Shown here in pieces: positions 33,640-43,533 of a stretch of DNA of 64,000 nt. The notes beneath the pieces are model-generated. The model was not told the origin of the DNA, ran no database searches, and worked only from the letters and a program-made list of their open reading frames with translations. A program made the position numbers and the translations under genes. Source of the stretch: Albibacterium profundi (GTDB lineage Bacteria; Bacteroidota; Bacteroidia; Sphingobacteriales; Sphingobacteriaceae). Numbering within the stretch: the stretch's first letter is position 1; the number at the start of each line of letters is the position of its first letter. The stretch lies in assembly GCF_042159835.1 (NCBI RefSeq), contig NZ_JBBVGT010000003.1, positions 248,001-312,000 on the forward strand, read 5' to 3'.

Positions 33640-34974
33640 ATGAAAAAGCATTATAACAATATTGTTATCGGTTTTGGCAAAGGTGGAAAGACCCTAGCAT
33701 CTTGGTTGGCTGCGCAGGGGGAAGAAGTTGCGATTATTGAAAAGTCGACGGAGATGTATGGAGGTACGTGTATCAATGTGGCTTGTATTCCTACGAAGTC
33801 GCTAATTGTCAACGGAGAGAAAGGGATGTCTTTTGGGAAAGCCCGGAAAATAAAGGATAAGCTCGTTCGCACGTTGCGTGAAAAAAATTATGATAAGTTG
33901 GCGGATGCGAAGAATGCAACGGTCATTGATGGGTTTGCATCATTTGTATCGGCAAAAGAACTGAAGGTGCTGACCAAAGGAGGAGAGAAATCCGTGATTG
34001 CGGATCGGATTTTCATCAATACGGGAACCAAACCCTTGATTCCAAAAATTGATGGTGCGGATGGTCGGCGGATTTATAACAGCACGACCTTGATGGCGCT
34101 TGATGAAATGCCGGAGCGACTGGCCATCGTGGGCGGCGGCTTCATCGGTTTGGAATTTGCAGATATGTTTTTGAAGTTCGGAAGTCGCACGGTCATTATA
34201 CTGGATGGAGGCGATATCTTTTTGCCGGGCGAGGATCCTGACATTCGTGACTCGATACAACAGTCCTTGGAGACGAAAGGACTGGAAGTGGTTTTAGGAG
34301 CGAAGGTTGAAGCTTTTTTAGATAAGAAGAAGAGTGTAGAGTTGAGCTATGAGCAAGGTGGAGACAAGAAAACGATGAAGGCTGATGCAGTATTGCTAGC
34401 TACGGGTCGTGCAGCGGTGACGAAGAAGTTGAACTTAGAAGCGGCTGGGATTAAAACGGATGATAAAGGCTTCATTGTCGTGGATAACCAATTGCGAACA
34501 AGCGCGGAAAATGTATGGGCGATTGGCGATGTAAACGGTGGACCACAATTTACCTACATCTCATTGGACGATTTCAGGATTATCAAAAGTCAAATCAATA
34601 AATCCTACTATAATTCCTTGAAAAAGAGAAAAGATTTTGCAACGGCACTTTTTATTACACCACCATACGCTCGCGTTGGGATGAATGAAACGGAGGTAAA
34701 GGAAGCAGGGCTGGATTACCTGGTTTTTACCTTGCCGGCCAACAAAATTCCGAAAGCTGCCATTCTGCAACAAAAAGATGGGCTCTTGAAGGCAATTGTG
34801 GAAAAGGATTCGGGTAAGATCCTTGGCTGCATGCTGCATTGTGCGGAAGCACACGAGCTAATTAACCTCGTCCAATTAGCAATGAACGCAGGTATCAGGT
34901 ATGAAGTCCTCCGTGATCAGATCTATACGCATCCAAGCATGTCCGAAAGCCTCAATGAATTGTTTGCCGAATAG
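33640..34974 (+). CDS. RclA-like pyridine nucleotide-disulfide oxidoreductase
   Basis: A 444-residue FAD enzyme. The FAD-binding start is IVIGFGKGGKTLA and the redox disulfide is GGTCINVACIPTKSL with Cys44 and Cys49, matching Cys43/Cys48 of E. coli RclA. The NAD-binding GGGFIGLEFADMF, the second FAD segment WAIGDVNGG and the RclA-specific FTYISLDDFRII and HPSMSESLNELF are all present. RclA is a copper(II) reductase that protects E. coli from hypochlorous acid. Similarity over the full length makes this a better match than mercuric reductase or dihydrolipoamide dehydrogenase, which lack those segments. It follows an MFS exporter on the same strand. Confidence 0.85.
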   Translation: MKKHYNNIVIGFGKGGKTLASWLAAQGEEVAIIEKSTEMYGGTCINVACIPTKSLIVNGEKGMSFGKARKIKDKLVRTLREKNYDKLADAKNATVIDGFASFVSAKELKVLTKGGEKSVIADRIFINTGTKPLIPKIDGADGRRIYNSTTLMALDEMPERLAIVGGGFIGLEFADMFLKFGSRTVIILDGGDIFLPGEDPDIRDSIQQSLETKGLEVVLGAKVEAFLDKKKSVELSYEQGGDKKTMKADAVLLATGRAAVTKKLNLEAAGIKTDDKGFIVVDNQLRTSAENVWAIGDVNGGPQFTYISLDDFRIIKSQINKSYYNSLKKRKDFATALFITPPYARVGMNETEVKEAGLDYLVFTLPANKIPKAAILQQKDGLLKAIVEKDSGKILGCMLHCAEAHELINLVQLAMNAGIRYEVLRDQIYTHPSMSESLNELFAE

Positions 34975-35019
34975 GTTTGTGGGTAAAGAGTCTGCAAGTT
35001 ATTGGAAAGCGGCGAGAAA

Positions 35020-35745
35020 TTAATCGATTGAGAAATCAGCATTCACTACGGCTGTAATTTCCTTTCTAATTGATGATACATCATTGATGCCCATATCGGA
35101 AACCATATTGGAGTTCTCCGGTGTAATCTGAATGACGCCCATTCTTGCTCTCCGTAAAGCGCCCAGTTTTCTGCCAGTAGCTTCTGCGATTCGTTTCCCG
35201 CGGGTCATTGCGTCTTTTGCGGCTTCTGCTTGGATCTCTATTTTTATTTCGCCTATTTTTGTATAATAATATTGCGGTGGATGAACCCTGAAATCGAGCC
35301 CCTGTTGTACAAGCGAGCTGATATCAATGGAGGTTTCTCTAACCTTTTCTACATTGCTCGATGACAATTGAAAGGTCTGAGAAGATGTGTAAGAGGAGAT
35401 GCCTCGATTACGCCCATTCTCATCATAATAGTAATTGGGGTTGGTATTGATTGTTTGAAACTCAATGTCAGCTTCTGGATAACCATTATCCACTAGATAT
35501 TTGATTAAAATCGGCTTCTGTCTTTGAAGCTCGTTATAAGCATCTGCGCTGGAAGTCGCATTTGCTGACAAGGTTCCGCTTAATACCGCTAGGTCTGATA
35601 CGATTAGCTTTTTTGCGGAACCCGTTGCAGTGATCGTTTCATCATTGTTCCGAATATTATTGAATCCATTAGCAATGATAAATGTAGCTATAATAGCTGC
35701 GAGACCAATAATGATGCTGGGAAGTACAAATCTGTTTTTATTCAT
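35020..35745 (-). CDS. SIMPL (DUF541) domain protein
   Basis: A 241-residue exported protein with one N-terminal hydrophobic segment (SIIIGLAAIIATFIIAN) and a SIMPL domain. The domain shows ITATGSAKKLIVSDLAVLSG, IEFQTINTNPNYYYDENG and AAKDAMTRGKRIAEATGRKLG. The family is periplasmic or membrane-anchored and includes E. coli YggE, linked to lowering oxidative stress. The exact role is unknown. A -7 box TAGATTTG lies 32 nt upstream of the ATG. Confidence 0.9.
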   Translation of the reverse strand: MNKNRFVLPSIIIGLAAIIATFIIANGFNNIRNNDETITATGSAKKLIVSDLAVLSGTLSANATSSADAYNELQRQKPILIKYLVDNGYPEADIEFQTINTNPNYYYDENGRNRGISSYTSSQTFQLSSSNVEKVRETSIDISSLVQQGLDFRVHPPQYYYTKIGEIKIEIQAEAAKDAMTRGKRIAEATGRKLGALRRARMGVIQITPENSNMVSDMGINDVSSIRKEITAVVNADFSID

Positions 35746-35777
35746 TATGGTATGAGTTTAAATGGGTGACCCATAAC

Positions 35778-35785
35778 CAAATCTA
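35778..35785 (-). promoter_or_regulatory. -7 promoter element of the SIMPL gene
   Basis: The minus strand reads TAGATTTG, matching TAnnTTTG, 32 nt upstream of the ATG at 35745. No -33 TTTG at 18-20 nt was found. Confidence 0.4.
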
Positions 35786-35810
35786 CGAATAATTTGCTGA
35801 TCTAAGTGCT

Positions 35811-36911
35811 TTAAACGTTGAAACGGAAGTGCATAATATCACCATCTTCCACGATGTAGGCTTTTCCTTCTACGCTGAGTTTACCAGCCTCCTTACAGGC
35901 GGCTTCTGAGCCTAGGGTTACGAAGTCATTGTACTTGATCACTTCGGCACGGATAAAGCCTTTTTCAAAGTCGGTATGGATAACACCAGCGGCTTGCGGA
36001 GCAGTAAAACCCTTCGTGATGGTCCAGGCTCTAACCTCTTGCACCCCAGCGGTGAAGTAAGTTGACAGGTTCAGTAATTTATAAGCTGCTTTGATGAGCT
36101 TGTTTACACCTGACTCCGAAAGCCCCAGATCTTCTAAGAAAACCTGACGCTCTTCATAGCTTTCAAGCTCAGCGATCTCAGATTCAATCTTTGCCGAAAT
36201 AATCAATACTTCCGCATTCTCATCTTTAACTGCTTCCTTAACTTGCTCTACGTAGGCATTCCCTGAAACCACGGAAGCCTCATCAACATTACATACGTAT
36301 AAAACAGGCTTTTGAGTTAATAGGCCTAAGTCGCTTATGAAACCGAAATCTTCATCCGAAAGAGGAGCGGAGCGCACGGATTTGCCACTTTCTAAGGTGT
36401 CTTTCACGACGCTCAACACATCGTATGTTTTCTTCGCTTCCTTGTCGCCACCCGTTTTCGCCATTTTTTCGACTTTTTGAATACGCTTGCTTACGGTTTC
36501 CAAATCCTTTAATTGAAGTTCGGTGTCAATGATTTCTTTATCACGGATGGGGTCAACGGAACCGTCTACATGCACAACATTCCCGTCATCAAAACAACGT
36601 AGAACGTGAATGATAGCATGAGTGGTACGGATATTTCCTAAGAACTGGTTGCCAAGTCCTTCACCTTTGCTAGCTCCTTTAACTAATCCGGCGATATCGA
36701 CAATTTCAATGGTGTTGGGAACCACGCGCTGAGGCTGTACCAACTCACTTAATTTGGTAAGTCGCTCGTCAGGCACAGTGATGACGCCTACGTTCGGTTC
36801 AATCGTACAAAAAGGGAAGTTTGCCGACTGTGCTTTCGCATTCGAAAGACAGTTAAATAAGGTTGATTTTCCAACATTGGGTAATCCAACAATTCCGCAT
36901 TGTAATGCCAT
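35811..36911 (-). CDS. ychF: Ribosome-associated ATPase/GTPase YchF (OLA1 family)
   Basis: A 366-residue P-loop protein of the Obg-like family that binds ATP and ribosomes. G1 is GLPNVGKSTLF, G3 is DIAGLVKGASKGEGLGNQFL, and the G4 position reads NVDE instead of NKxD, the known YchF change that favours ATP over GTP. The C-terminal TGS-like domain ends in AYIVEDGDIMHFRFNV, as in nearly all orthologs. Length is normal. A -7 box TATCTTTG lies 45 nt upstream. Confidence 0.97.
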   Translation of the reverse strand: MALQCGIVGLPNVGKSTLFNCLSNAKAQSANFPFCTIEPNVGVITVPDERLTKLSELVQPQRVVPNTIEIVDIAGLVKGASKGEGLGNQFLGNIRTTHAIIHVLRCFDDGNVVHVDGSVDPIRDKEIIDTELQLKDLETVSKRIQKVEKMAKTGGDKEAKKTYDVLSVVKDTLESGKSVRSAPLSDEDFGFISDLGLLTQKPVLYVCNVDEASVVSGNAYVEQVKEAVKDENAEVLIISAKIESEIAELESYEERQVFLEDLGLSESGVNKLIKAAYKLLNLSTYFTAGVQEVRAWTITKGFTAPQAAGVIHTDFEKGFIRAEVIKYNDFVTLGSEAACKEAGKLSVEGKAYIVEDGDIMHFRFNV

Positions 36912-36956
36912 TATATATTGTGTTTAGGATGTGTTTTATTCTGCAAAAATTTGATG

Positions 36957-36964
36957 CAAAGATA
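36957..36964 (-). promoter_or_regulatory. -7 promoter element of ychF
   Basis: The minus strand reads TATCTTTG, a full TAnnTTTG match, 45 nt upstream of the ychF ATG. A clear -33 element is not seen. Confidence 0.5.
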
Positions 36965-37084
36965 AAAATTAAAATAGCATCGGGAACCATCAATTTTTGA
37001 TCAATCGGTTGTCTGTATTTTTAAATAGAATCAATTACTTTAAAAAAAAATTAAAAAGTATTTCATAATTAATAAAAAGTGTAT

Positions 37085-37092
37085 TAAGTTTG
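37085..37092 (+). promoter_or_regulatory. -7 promoter element of the ROK gene
   Basis: TAAGTTTG matches TAnnTTTG and lies only 9 nt before the ATG at 37102. Transcription from it would give a very short leader, or the second ATG at 37117 would be the real start. Confidence 0.45.
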
Positions 37093-37101
37093 TGTTAATA
37101 A

Positions 37102-38301
37102 ATGTTAAATCCGTGTATGGCAAAGACTTTACCTAAAGATGATTTCCGCAAAGCCTTGTTAAAAGCGATGTTTTACGATGGGAAGCTGAGTGTATCAGAG
37201 TTGAGTCATCGTTGTCATAAGAGTATTCCGAATGTTACAAATGTAATCGCCGAGTTGCAAAAGGAGGGTTATATCGAAGTTCATGAACCTACAGATTCGT
37301 CTGGTGGCCGGCGACCTGTAAAATATTCGTTAAGTCAATACAAAGATCAATATTTCGTGGCGGTGGCAACCGATCAGCTAATGACAAGAATAGCTTTCTA
37401 CGATCTAAAGCGTAATCAGATTGGTGAGATCCTTACTGAAAATATTAACAATTACGAAGATACCGACGGACTGGGTCGTTTAATTTCCTTCATTAACAAA
37501 GCGATTCAAGAGTCTGGAATACCTCGTAGCAAAATTCAGGTAGTAGGCGTTGCGATGCCTGGTTTTGTTAATATTGTTGAGGGAATCAATTATTCTTTTT
37601 TTACCCATGTTGATAAAAGTTTGCGCGATCACCTTACAGATGAAATAGGCCTTCCCGTTTTTATAGATAACGATTCAAGTGCAATTGCTTATGCTGAATT
37701 ACGCTTCGGTGCAGCTAGGCAGCTGAGTAATGTTATGGTTGTCAATATCGGGTGGGGAACGGGTTTGGGTATGATAGTGAACGGTTCACTTTTTCGTGGA
37801 CATAGTGGCTACGCGGGCGAATTAAGTCACATTCCACTTTCTGACAATGACAATCTGTGTTCTTGTGGAAAGCGTGGCTGTCTGGAAGTGGATACCTCGT
37901 TGGTGGTTATCGCTGATAAGGCTAAAGAGGCAATTCGTCTGGGGGCAAAATCAAGTTTATCTAAATTATTTTCTGACCCGACAAAATTACCAGGTGAACA
38001 TCTATTGGAGGCCGCTGTCAGAGGCGATCAGTTGGCGATTTCGCTCTTAGCGGAAGCTAATTTTATGTTGGGTAAAGGCTTGGCAACCTTAATCCATATT
38101 ATGAATCCAGAATTGATCGTTCTCAGTGGCCGCGGAGCAGAGGCAGGTAATTTGTTAGTCGCACCCATTCGTCAGGCGCTGCATCAGTTTTGTATACCGA
38201 AGCTGATGGAAAATACAGAGCTGGTTGTTTCTGAACTGGGTAATAATGCAGAGTTGATTGGTGCGTTAGCTATCGCCATAGAAAATCATGAATTCCATTA
38301 A
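37102..38301 (+). CDS. ROK-family transcriptional regulator (NagC/XylR type)
   Basis: A 399-residue protein with an N-terminal winged helix (KLSVSELSHRCHKSIPNVTN, residues about 25-65) and a C-terminal ROK sugar-kinase-like domain. The latter contains VGVAMPGFVN, VFIDNDSSAIAYAE and VNIGWGTGLGM. The zinc motif CSCGKRGCLEV is intact. Such proteins sense sugars or sugar phosphates and control uptake genes. It lies 73 nt before the SusC gene on the same strand, so the SusC/SusD pair is the likely target. The start may be ATG 37102 or ATG 37117. Confidence 0.9.
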   Translation: MLNPCMAKTLPKDDFRKALLKAMFYDGKLSVSELSHRCHKSIPNVTNVIAELQKEGYIEVHEPTDSSGGRRPVKYSLSQYKDQYFVAVATDQLMTRIAFYDLKRNQIGEILTENINNYEDTDGLGRLISFINKAIQESGIPRSKIQVVGVAMPGFVNIVEGINYSFFTHVDKSLRDHLTDEIGLPVFIDNDSSAIAYAELRFGAARQLSNVMVVNIGWGTGLGMIVNGSLFRGHSGYAGELSHIPLSDNDNLCSCGKRGCLEVDTSLVVIADKAKEAIRLGAKSSLSKLFSDPTKLPGEHLLEAAVRGDQLAISLLAEANFMLGKGLATLIHIMNPELIVLSGRGAEAGNLLVAPIRQALHQFCIPKLMENTELVVSELGNNAELIGALAIAIENHEFH

Positions 38302-38374
38302 TCCATATATACTTAAATAACATCTTAATTATCAAAAACGAACAATTTAAACAAGAAAAGAAAAAACAATAGTT

Positions 38375-41300
38375 ATGAGAAACATGTACATGAAGTGCAT
38401 TGTGCTGATGATGATGATCTGCCTATCAGCACCTTTATATGCACAAAACACTATATCCGGAACAGTTTCGGATAGTATGGGACCACTGCCAGGGGTCAGT
38501 GTTCTTGTAAAGGGAACCGACCGAGGTTTGCAGACAGATGCGAATGGACAATACTCTATCCAGGCGTCAGAAGGTGATGTGATTAGTTTTTCCATGATTG
38601 GGTTTACAGCACAAGAGGTTGTTGTAGGTGATCAAAGCGTCATCAACGTTACCATGTTACAAGATAATCAAGCGTTGGATGAAGTTGTCGTAACAGCATT
38701 AGGTATCCAGCGTGAGAAAAAATCGTTGGGTTATGCGATGCAAGAGATAGGAGGAGACGCATTAGTACAAGCCAACGAACCTAACTTGACGAATGCATTG
38801 ACCGGAAAAGTGGCTGGCTTACAAGTTGTAAAAGGGGGTGCTGGTCCAGGATCTTCTTCGAAAATCGTGCTTCGTGGTTTTACTTCATTAACCGGTGACA
38901 ACCAACCGCTAATCGTAATCGACGGAGTCCCAATGGACAATTTTACAGGTGCGTCAAACAATGACTTCTGGAATCCTTCACTAGATATGGGTAACGGTTT
39001 AGGAGATATCAACCCAGATGATATTGCTAGCATGTCTGTATTAAAAGGGGCATCTGCTGCTGCTTTATATGGATCCAGAGCGGGTAATGGTGTAATACAG
39101 ATTACAACCAAATCAGGTCGTAAATCAGAGGGCTTAGGTATAACTTATTCTACTTCTGTAGGTTTTGAAAGTGCTTTTACAACTCCTGAAATGCAAGATT
39201 CTTTCGGACAGGGTACTGAGGGTGTTTTTGACAACCAAAGTGGATCAAGCTGGGGCCCTGCCATCACAGGACAAACCGTTGAAAACTGGAACGGAGAACA
39301 AGTTTCTCTAAGAGCATATGATAACGTGAATAATTATTTCGGGAAGGGAATCAGTCAAAAGCATAACCTTTCATTGTCTCAAAGCTATAACAATACATCA
39401 GTTTATTCGTCGGTATCTTATATGGGAGACGATAGTCAGATTCCCGGTGCTGAGTTAGAGCGTTTCAGCTTTTTAACTAAGGCAACTACTAAATTTGGAA
39501 AAGAAGAAAGATGGACGGCAGAAACCAAAGTTAACTATATCAATACGAAAGCGTTCAATAGACCGATGAGCGGTAGCAATCCGAATAACGCTTTCACGAC
39601 GATGTATTTGTTTCCACGTTCATTGGATATAACTGGATTTGAAGATTCGGTTGATGAATTTGGCAACATGATTTGGTACAATGCAGGAAATGGTATTAAC
39701 CCATATTGGAACTCATTATACAATAGAAATGAGGATGCAAGAAATAGATTTTTAGTTAATGGGTTGTTGAAATATCAATTCACTGAATGGCTTAATGGTG
39801 AGTTGCGCGCTGGTGCGGATATTTATCAGACTAGTTTCAATACGAAGTTGAATTCTGGAAGTCCTTTATCAGCAACAGGTCGTTATAGTCTAGGTAAAAA
39901 TGATTTCAATGAGACTAATTTGAGCGCTTTATTCACTGCCCAAAAAGATTATATTTGGGGAAAATGGGGTGGGGCTGCTAGTTTGGGAGGTAACCTAATG
40001 GCACAAAAAAGCACGAGTATTAGCTCAAATGCCGGAGAACTCGTTGTGCCTAACTTATTCTCTATCAATAATGGTGTCGGAAATCCAACCGTTAGCGAAG
40101 GTTACTCAGAACGAAGAATCAACTCAGTGTATGGTACGGCTCAAATCAATTATGATGGTTATTTTTTCTTAGAGGGTACGTTCCGGAACGATTGGTCGTC
40201 TACATTGAAAGACCCATTCTTCTACCCGTCGATAAATACATCCCTTGTGCTTACGGAAATGATTAATAAGTCTGGTGGTGATGTGCCGAGCTGGATGAGT
40301 TACGCAAAAGTACGTGCTTCTTATGCGGAAGTAGGTAACGATTTGGGAGCGTATCAACTTTATAATACCTACTGGATAGGAAAAGATCCGGACGGTAATA
40401 CTACTGCTGGTAGAAACGGTACTTTATACAATGAAGATGTAGTGGCAGAGCTGATTAAATCTTGGGAAGCTGGTGCTGAAATCCGCTTCTTGAACAATCG
40501 TTTTGGTATCGATTTCTCATGGTACAAAACCAACTCTATTAATCAATTAATCACGTTGCCGATGAACCCATTGAGTGGTTACACAGGAAGAATCATCAAT
40601 GCGGGTAATATTGAGAACAAAGGAGTTGAAATCATGACGAATGCATTGATCCTTGACAACCCAGAAGGACTCAGCTGGAACTTGAATGTCAACTATTCAA
40701 AAAATCAAAACACAATCGTAAAATTAGCAGATGATGTAAAATCTTTGCCATTGGGCGGATTTGATAACATTGCTATCAACGCGACTGAAGGTGAATATTA
40801 TGGAGATATCTGGGGGACTTCCTACCGCCGCGTAACGGACGAAAGCAGCGAGTACTTCGGACAACTCTTGTTGAATGAAAATGGCTTGCCGGTACAGTCG
40901 AACGAGAAAACCCGTTTAGGAAACCAGTCTGCTAGCGACTTATTGGGTGTAATTAACACCTTTGCTTACCAAGGATTAACCTTAGGTTTCCAAGTAGATG
41001 CTCGTTTCGGTGGTCAAGTGTTCGCTGGTACGCATCAAATGATGCAACTTGCAGGTACAGCTGGTATTACTGCTCCGGGTGGAAGCCGGGAGGATATGGT
41101 TGTAGACGGAGTGATAGCATCAGGCGACGGTTACGTTGAGAATACTACGCCAGTTACGGTTCAGCAATATTGGGGAGCGGTAGCAGGTGTAGGAAACACA
41201 GGTATTTCAGAAGCAAACATTTACGATGCGACGAATATACGTCTGAGAACGGTGACCTTAGATTATAACCTTCCTAAAAGGTTCTTTGATAACACACCGA

Positions 41301-41473
41301 TCCAAAACGCAAAAATTGGTCTTTCGATGAATAACGTTTGGATGATCCACAGTAAAATGAATGGTCTAGATCCCGAGTCTACTTATGCAACGGGCACCAA
41401 CGCTGTTGGATTCGAGTATGGTAGCGGACCAACTACTCGTTCATTCCTTGTTAACCTATCCGTTTCATTCTAA
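38375..41473 (+). CDS. SusC/RagA-family TonB-dependent outer membrane transporter
   Basis: A 1032-residue TonB-dependent receptor. A signal peptide ends APLYAQ, then comes a carboxypeptidase-like domain (ISGTVSDSMGPLPGVSVLVK). The plug domain follows with LTGKVAGLQVVKGGAGPGSS, DGVPMDNFTG and the SusC signature YGSRAGNGVIQITTKSG. The C-terminal barrel ends in SFLVNLSVSF, with a terminal Phe. With the SusD partner (11 nt later) it imports an oligosaccharide or similar large substrate. No glycosidase is nearby, so the substrate is unknown. Confidence 0.97.
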   Translation: MRNMYMKCIVLMMMICLSAPLYAQNTISGTVSDSMGPLPGVSVLVKGTDRGLQTDANGQYSIQASEGDVISFSMIGFTAQEVVVGDQSVINVTMLQDNQALDEVVVTALGIQREKKSLGYAMQEIGGDALVQANEPNLTNALTGKVAGLQVVKGGAGPGSSSKIVLRGFTSLTGDNQPLIVIDGVPMDNFTGASNNDFWNPSLDMGNGLGDINPDDIASMSVLKGASAAALYGSRAGNGVIQITTKSGRKSEGLGITYSTSVGFESAFTTPEMQDSFGQGTEGVFDNQSGSSWGPAITGQTVENWNGEQVSLRAYDNVNNYFGKGISQKHNLSLSQSYNNTSVYSSVSYMGDDSQIPGAELERFSFLTKATTKFGKEERWTAETKVNYINTKAFNRPMSGSNPNNAFTTMYLFPRSLDITGFEDSVDEFGNMIWYNAGNGINPYWNSLYNRNEDARNRFLVNGLLKYQFTEWLNGELRAGADIYQTSFNTKLNSGSPLSATGRYSLGKNDFNETNLSALFTAQKDYIWGKWGGAASLGGNLMAQKSTSISSNAGELVVPNLFSINNGVGNPTVSEGYSERRINSVYGTAQINYDGYFFLEGTFRNDWSSTLKDPFFYPSINTSLVLTEMINKSGGDVPSWMSYAKVRASYAEVGNDLGAYQLYNTYWIGKDPDGNTTAGRNGTLYNEDVVAELIKSWEAGAEIRFLNNRFGIDFSWYKTNSINQLITLPMNPLSGYTGRIINAGNIENKGVEIMTNALILDNPEGLSWNLNVNYSKNQNTIVKLADDVKSLPLGGFDNIAINATEGEYYGDIWGTSYRRVTDESSEYFGQLLLNENGLPVQSNEKTRLGNQSASDLLGVINTFAYQGLTLGFQVDARFGGQVFAGTHQMMQLAGTAGITAPGGSREDMVVDGVIASGDGYVENTTPVTVQQYWGAVAGVGNTGISEANIYDATNIRLRTVTLDYNLPKRFFDNTPIQNAKIGLSMNNVWMIHSKMNGLDPESTYATGTNAVGFEYGSGPTTRSFLVNLSVSF

Positions 41474-41484
41474 AAAGAAATCTC

Positions 41485-43398
41485 ATGAAAATCTTAAATA
41501 ATAAAATATCAAAATCATTCTTGGCATTGGGGATGGCTGCGGTCATATCTTCATGTTCAAAGTTTGAAGACATTAATAAGAGTCCCCAAGCGGCGGACGA
41601 TTCACAGGTTCAGGTTGAATATTTCATCAACGCATCTATCAATGGTGCTCAAATGAACCCGGACGTTGCAGAACGTGCATTTGTACTGTACTGGAAAACG
41701 GCAGGTCGTCAGCATCGGCTAACATTCTTTAATAACGGTACTTATGATGATGGTTATACGTCTGCATATTACAATCAGTCTGCATCGTGGCTAAATCGTA
41801 TCAATGAAGCTGTTCAAGTAGCTGAAAGAAAAATTGAAGCGGGGGACGTGAAGGAGTATACGAACAACTTACTGCAAGTTGCTCGTATCTGGCGAGCTTA
41901 CCTGTTAAGTGAATTTTCAGATAATTTTGGTCCAGCGCCTATTGATGCCTTTAAAGCGGTGAACCCAACCTTTGCCAGCACCAAAGATGTCTACTATTAT
42001 TGTTTAGAGGAGTTAAAAGATGCCTCTGCTAAATTAGATTTGGGAATTGCTAACCCAGATGTTCTGAAGGCAAATGATCCAGCATATGAGTATGATTATG
42101 CAAAATGGCAGAAATATGCTAACTCGATGCGTTTGCGATTGGCCATGCGTTTATCAGAAGTAGACCCTACAAAAGCAAAAGCGGAATTTGAAGATGCAGC
42201 AACTAAACCGTTGTTGACAGCCATGGATGAGACTTTTGAGGTTCAGGAAATGCCGGGATGGAATGATCTGTCAGGTGTGATGTCTCGTGAATGGAATTCG
42301 CAATTATTGTCGCCGACATTGAATAATCTATTTATTGGTCTGGGCGGAATTGAATCGGAAGAGCAATTTACGAATGCTGAAATAATAGATCAAATCCAAG
42401 ACGCCGACTATATGGGAGAAAAATATGAAAATCATATTTCGACCATGTCAAACGACCCATCAGCTGGATACTGGTTAGACGGGATCCCACATAGCATGGA
42501 TCCACGTGCCTACAAACTCTTCATCGTTCCTGGAGATTTCAGTAATCCTGACTTCAGTCGCTTCCCAAGTTACGCTGATAACCCAATCATAACTGAAAGG
42601 AATCTAGTAGATGCTGACGGAGCGGTAGTGAAAACAATCGACGGTAAATACACATGGAATGCAGCAACCATCGGTGACTGGGGTGAGAAAGGCGCGAAAA
42701 ATCAAATTTATATTTGGGAAGGGGCTAATCCGAGATTAGCGCAGCGCTATCGAAATAGTAACAACAAGCGTATTTTCTTTGCACCATGGGAAACGTATTT
42801 CTTGTTAGCAGAAGCTGGCATTCGGGGCTGGTCGGCTCCTGGATCGGCAAAGGATAATTATGAGAAAGGTATAGAACTCAGCTTCGTATACAATGGGGTT
42901 TCTGAGTTTTTAACTGATTATTTAGCATCAGAAGACTATAACCGCGTAGGAACCTCAGTAAGTTGGGATCATACGGCCGAGCCGACGGCAAAAACCGTAA
43001 CATTTAAAAATGGTTATACGGGTGCTGATGGAACAACAACTTACAATTATCCAAAAAACACCTTGTATAAAAATGGTACGGTTAATAATGATCATTTAAC
43101 CAAGATTATTACTCAAAAGTTCATTGCGCAAACGCCTTGGTTGCCATTGGAAACTTGGAGCGACCACCGTCGTCTAGGACTTCCGTTCTTTGAAAATCCG
43201 GCGATTGAAAGACCGTTGATCGACATGCCGGCATTGAATAGTTCAAACTATATGACAAGCCAGGTCGAATTCTTCCCACAACGTTTAAGATATCCTTCAG
43301 GATTTAGAAATAACGATCCAGAAGGTTATGCTGAAGCTGTAGCGTTATTGGATGGTGAAGATGCAGTGCTGACACCTCTATGGTGGGCTATGCACTAA
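41485..43398 (+). CDS. SusD/RagB-family surface lipoprotein (SusD-like_2 type)
   Basis: A 637-residue nutrient-binding lipoprotein. The lipobox is AVISSCSK, followed by FEDINKSPQAAD, the usual start of the SusD-like_2 branch. YFINASINGAQMNPDVAER and the TPR-type helices KWQKYANSMRLRLAMRLSEV and FLLAEAGIRGW are typical. It caps the SusC barrel on the cell surface and hands over substrate. It follows SusC by 11 nt and is followed by a strong terminator. Confidence 0.95.
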   Translation: MKILNNKISKSFLALGMAAVISSCSKFEDINKSPQAADDSQVQVEYFINASINGAQMNPDVAERAFVLYWKTAGRQHRLTFFNNGTYDDGYTSAYYNQSASWLNRINEAVQVAERKIEAGDVKEYTNNLLQVARIWRAYLLSEFSDNFGPAPIDAFKAVNPTFASTKDVYYYCLEELKDASAKLDLGIANPDVLKANDPAYEYDYAKWQKYANSMRLRLAMRLSEVDPTKAKAEFEDAATKPLLTAMDETFEVQEMPGWNDLSGVMSREWNSQLLSPTLNNLFIGLGGIESEEQFTNAEIIDQIQDADYMGEKYENHISTMSNDPSAGYWLDGIPHSMDPRAYKLFIVPGDFSNPDFSRFPSYADNPIITERNLVDADGAVVKTIDGKYTWNAATIGDWGEKGAKNQIYIWEGANPRLAQRYRNSNNKRIFFAPWETYFLLAEAGIRGWSAPGSAKDNYEKGIELSFVYNGVSEFLTDYLASEDYNRVGTSVSWDHTAEPTAKTVTFKNGYTGADGTTTYNYPKNTLYKNGTVNNDHLTKIITQKFIAQTPWLPLETWSDHRRLGLPFFENPAIERPLIDMPALNSSNYMTSQVEFFPQRLRYPSGFRNNDPEGYAEAVALLDGEDAVLTPLWWAMH

Positions 43399-43429
43399 AA
43401 AAATCAGATTCAACTTAAAATAAGTTTGT

Positions 43430-43464
43430 AAAAAGCGGCGCTATAAAAAGTAGCGCCGCTTTTT
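43430..43464 (+). terminator. Rho-independent terminator of the SusC/SusD operon
   Basis: A 14-bp perfect stem (43430-43443 with 43451-43464, core AGCGGCGCTA) with 7-nt loop, ending in a T-run. It separates the transport genes from the phosphohexomutase gene. Confidence 0.92.
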
Positions 43465-43533
43465 TATTTTGTGTTTCGTGAATTTCATCCTATTTTTATC
43501 AAAACAACAATTATATATTTTAAACAAATAATC

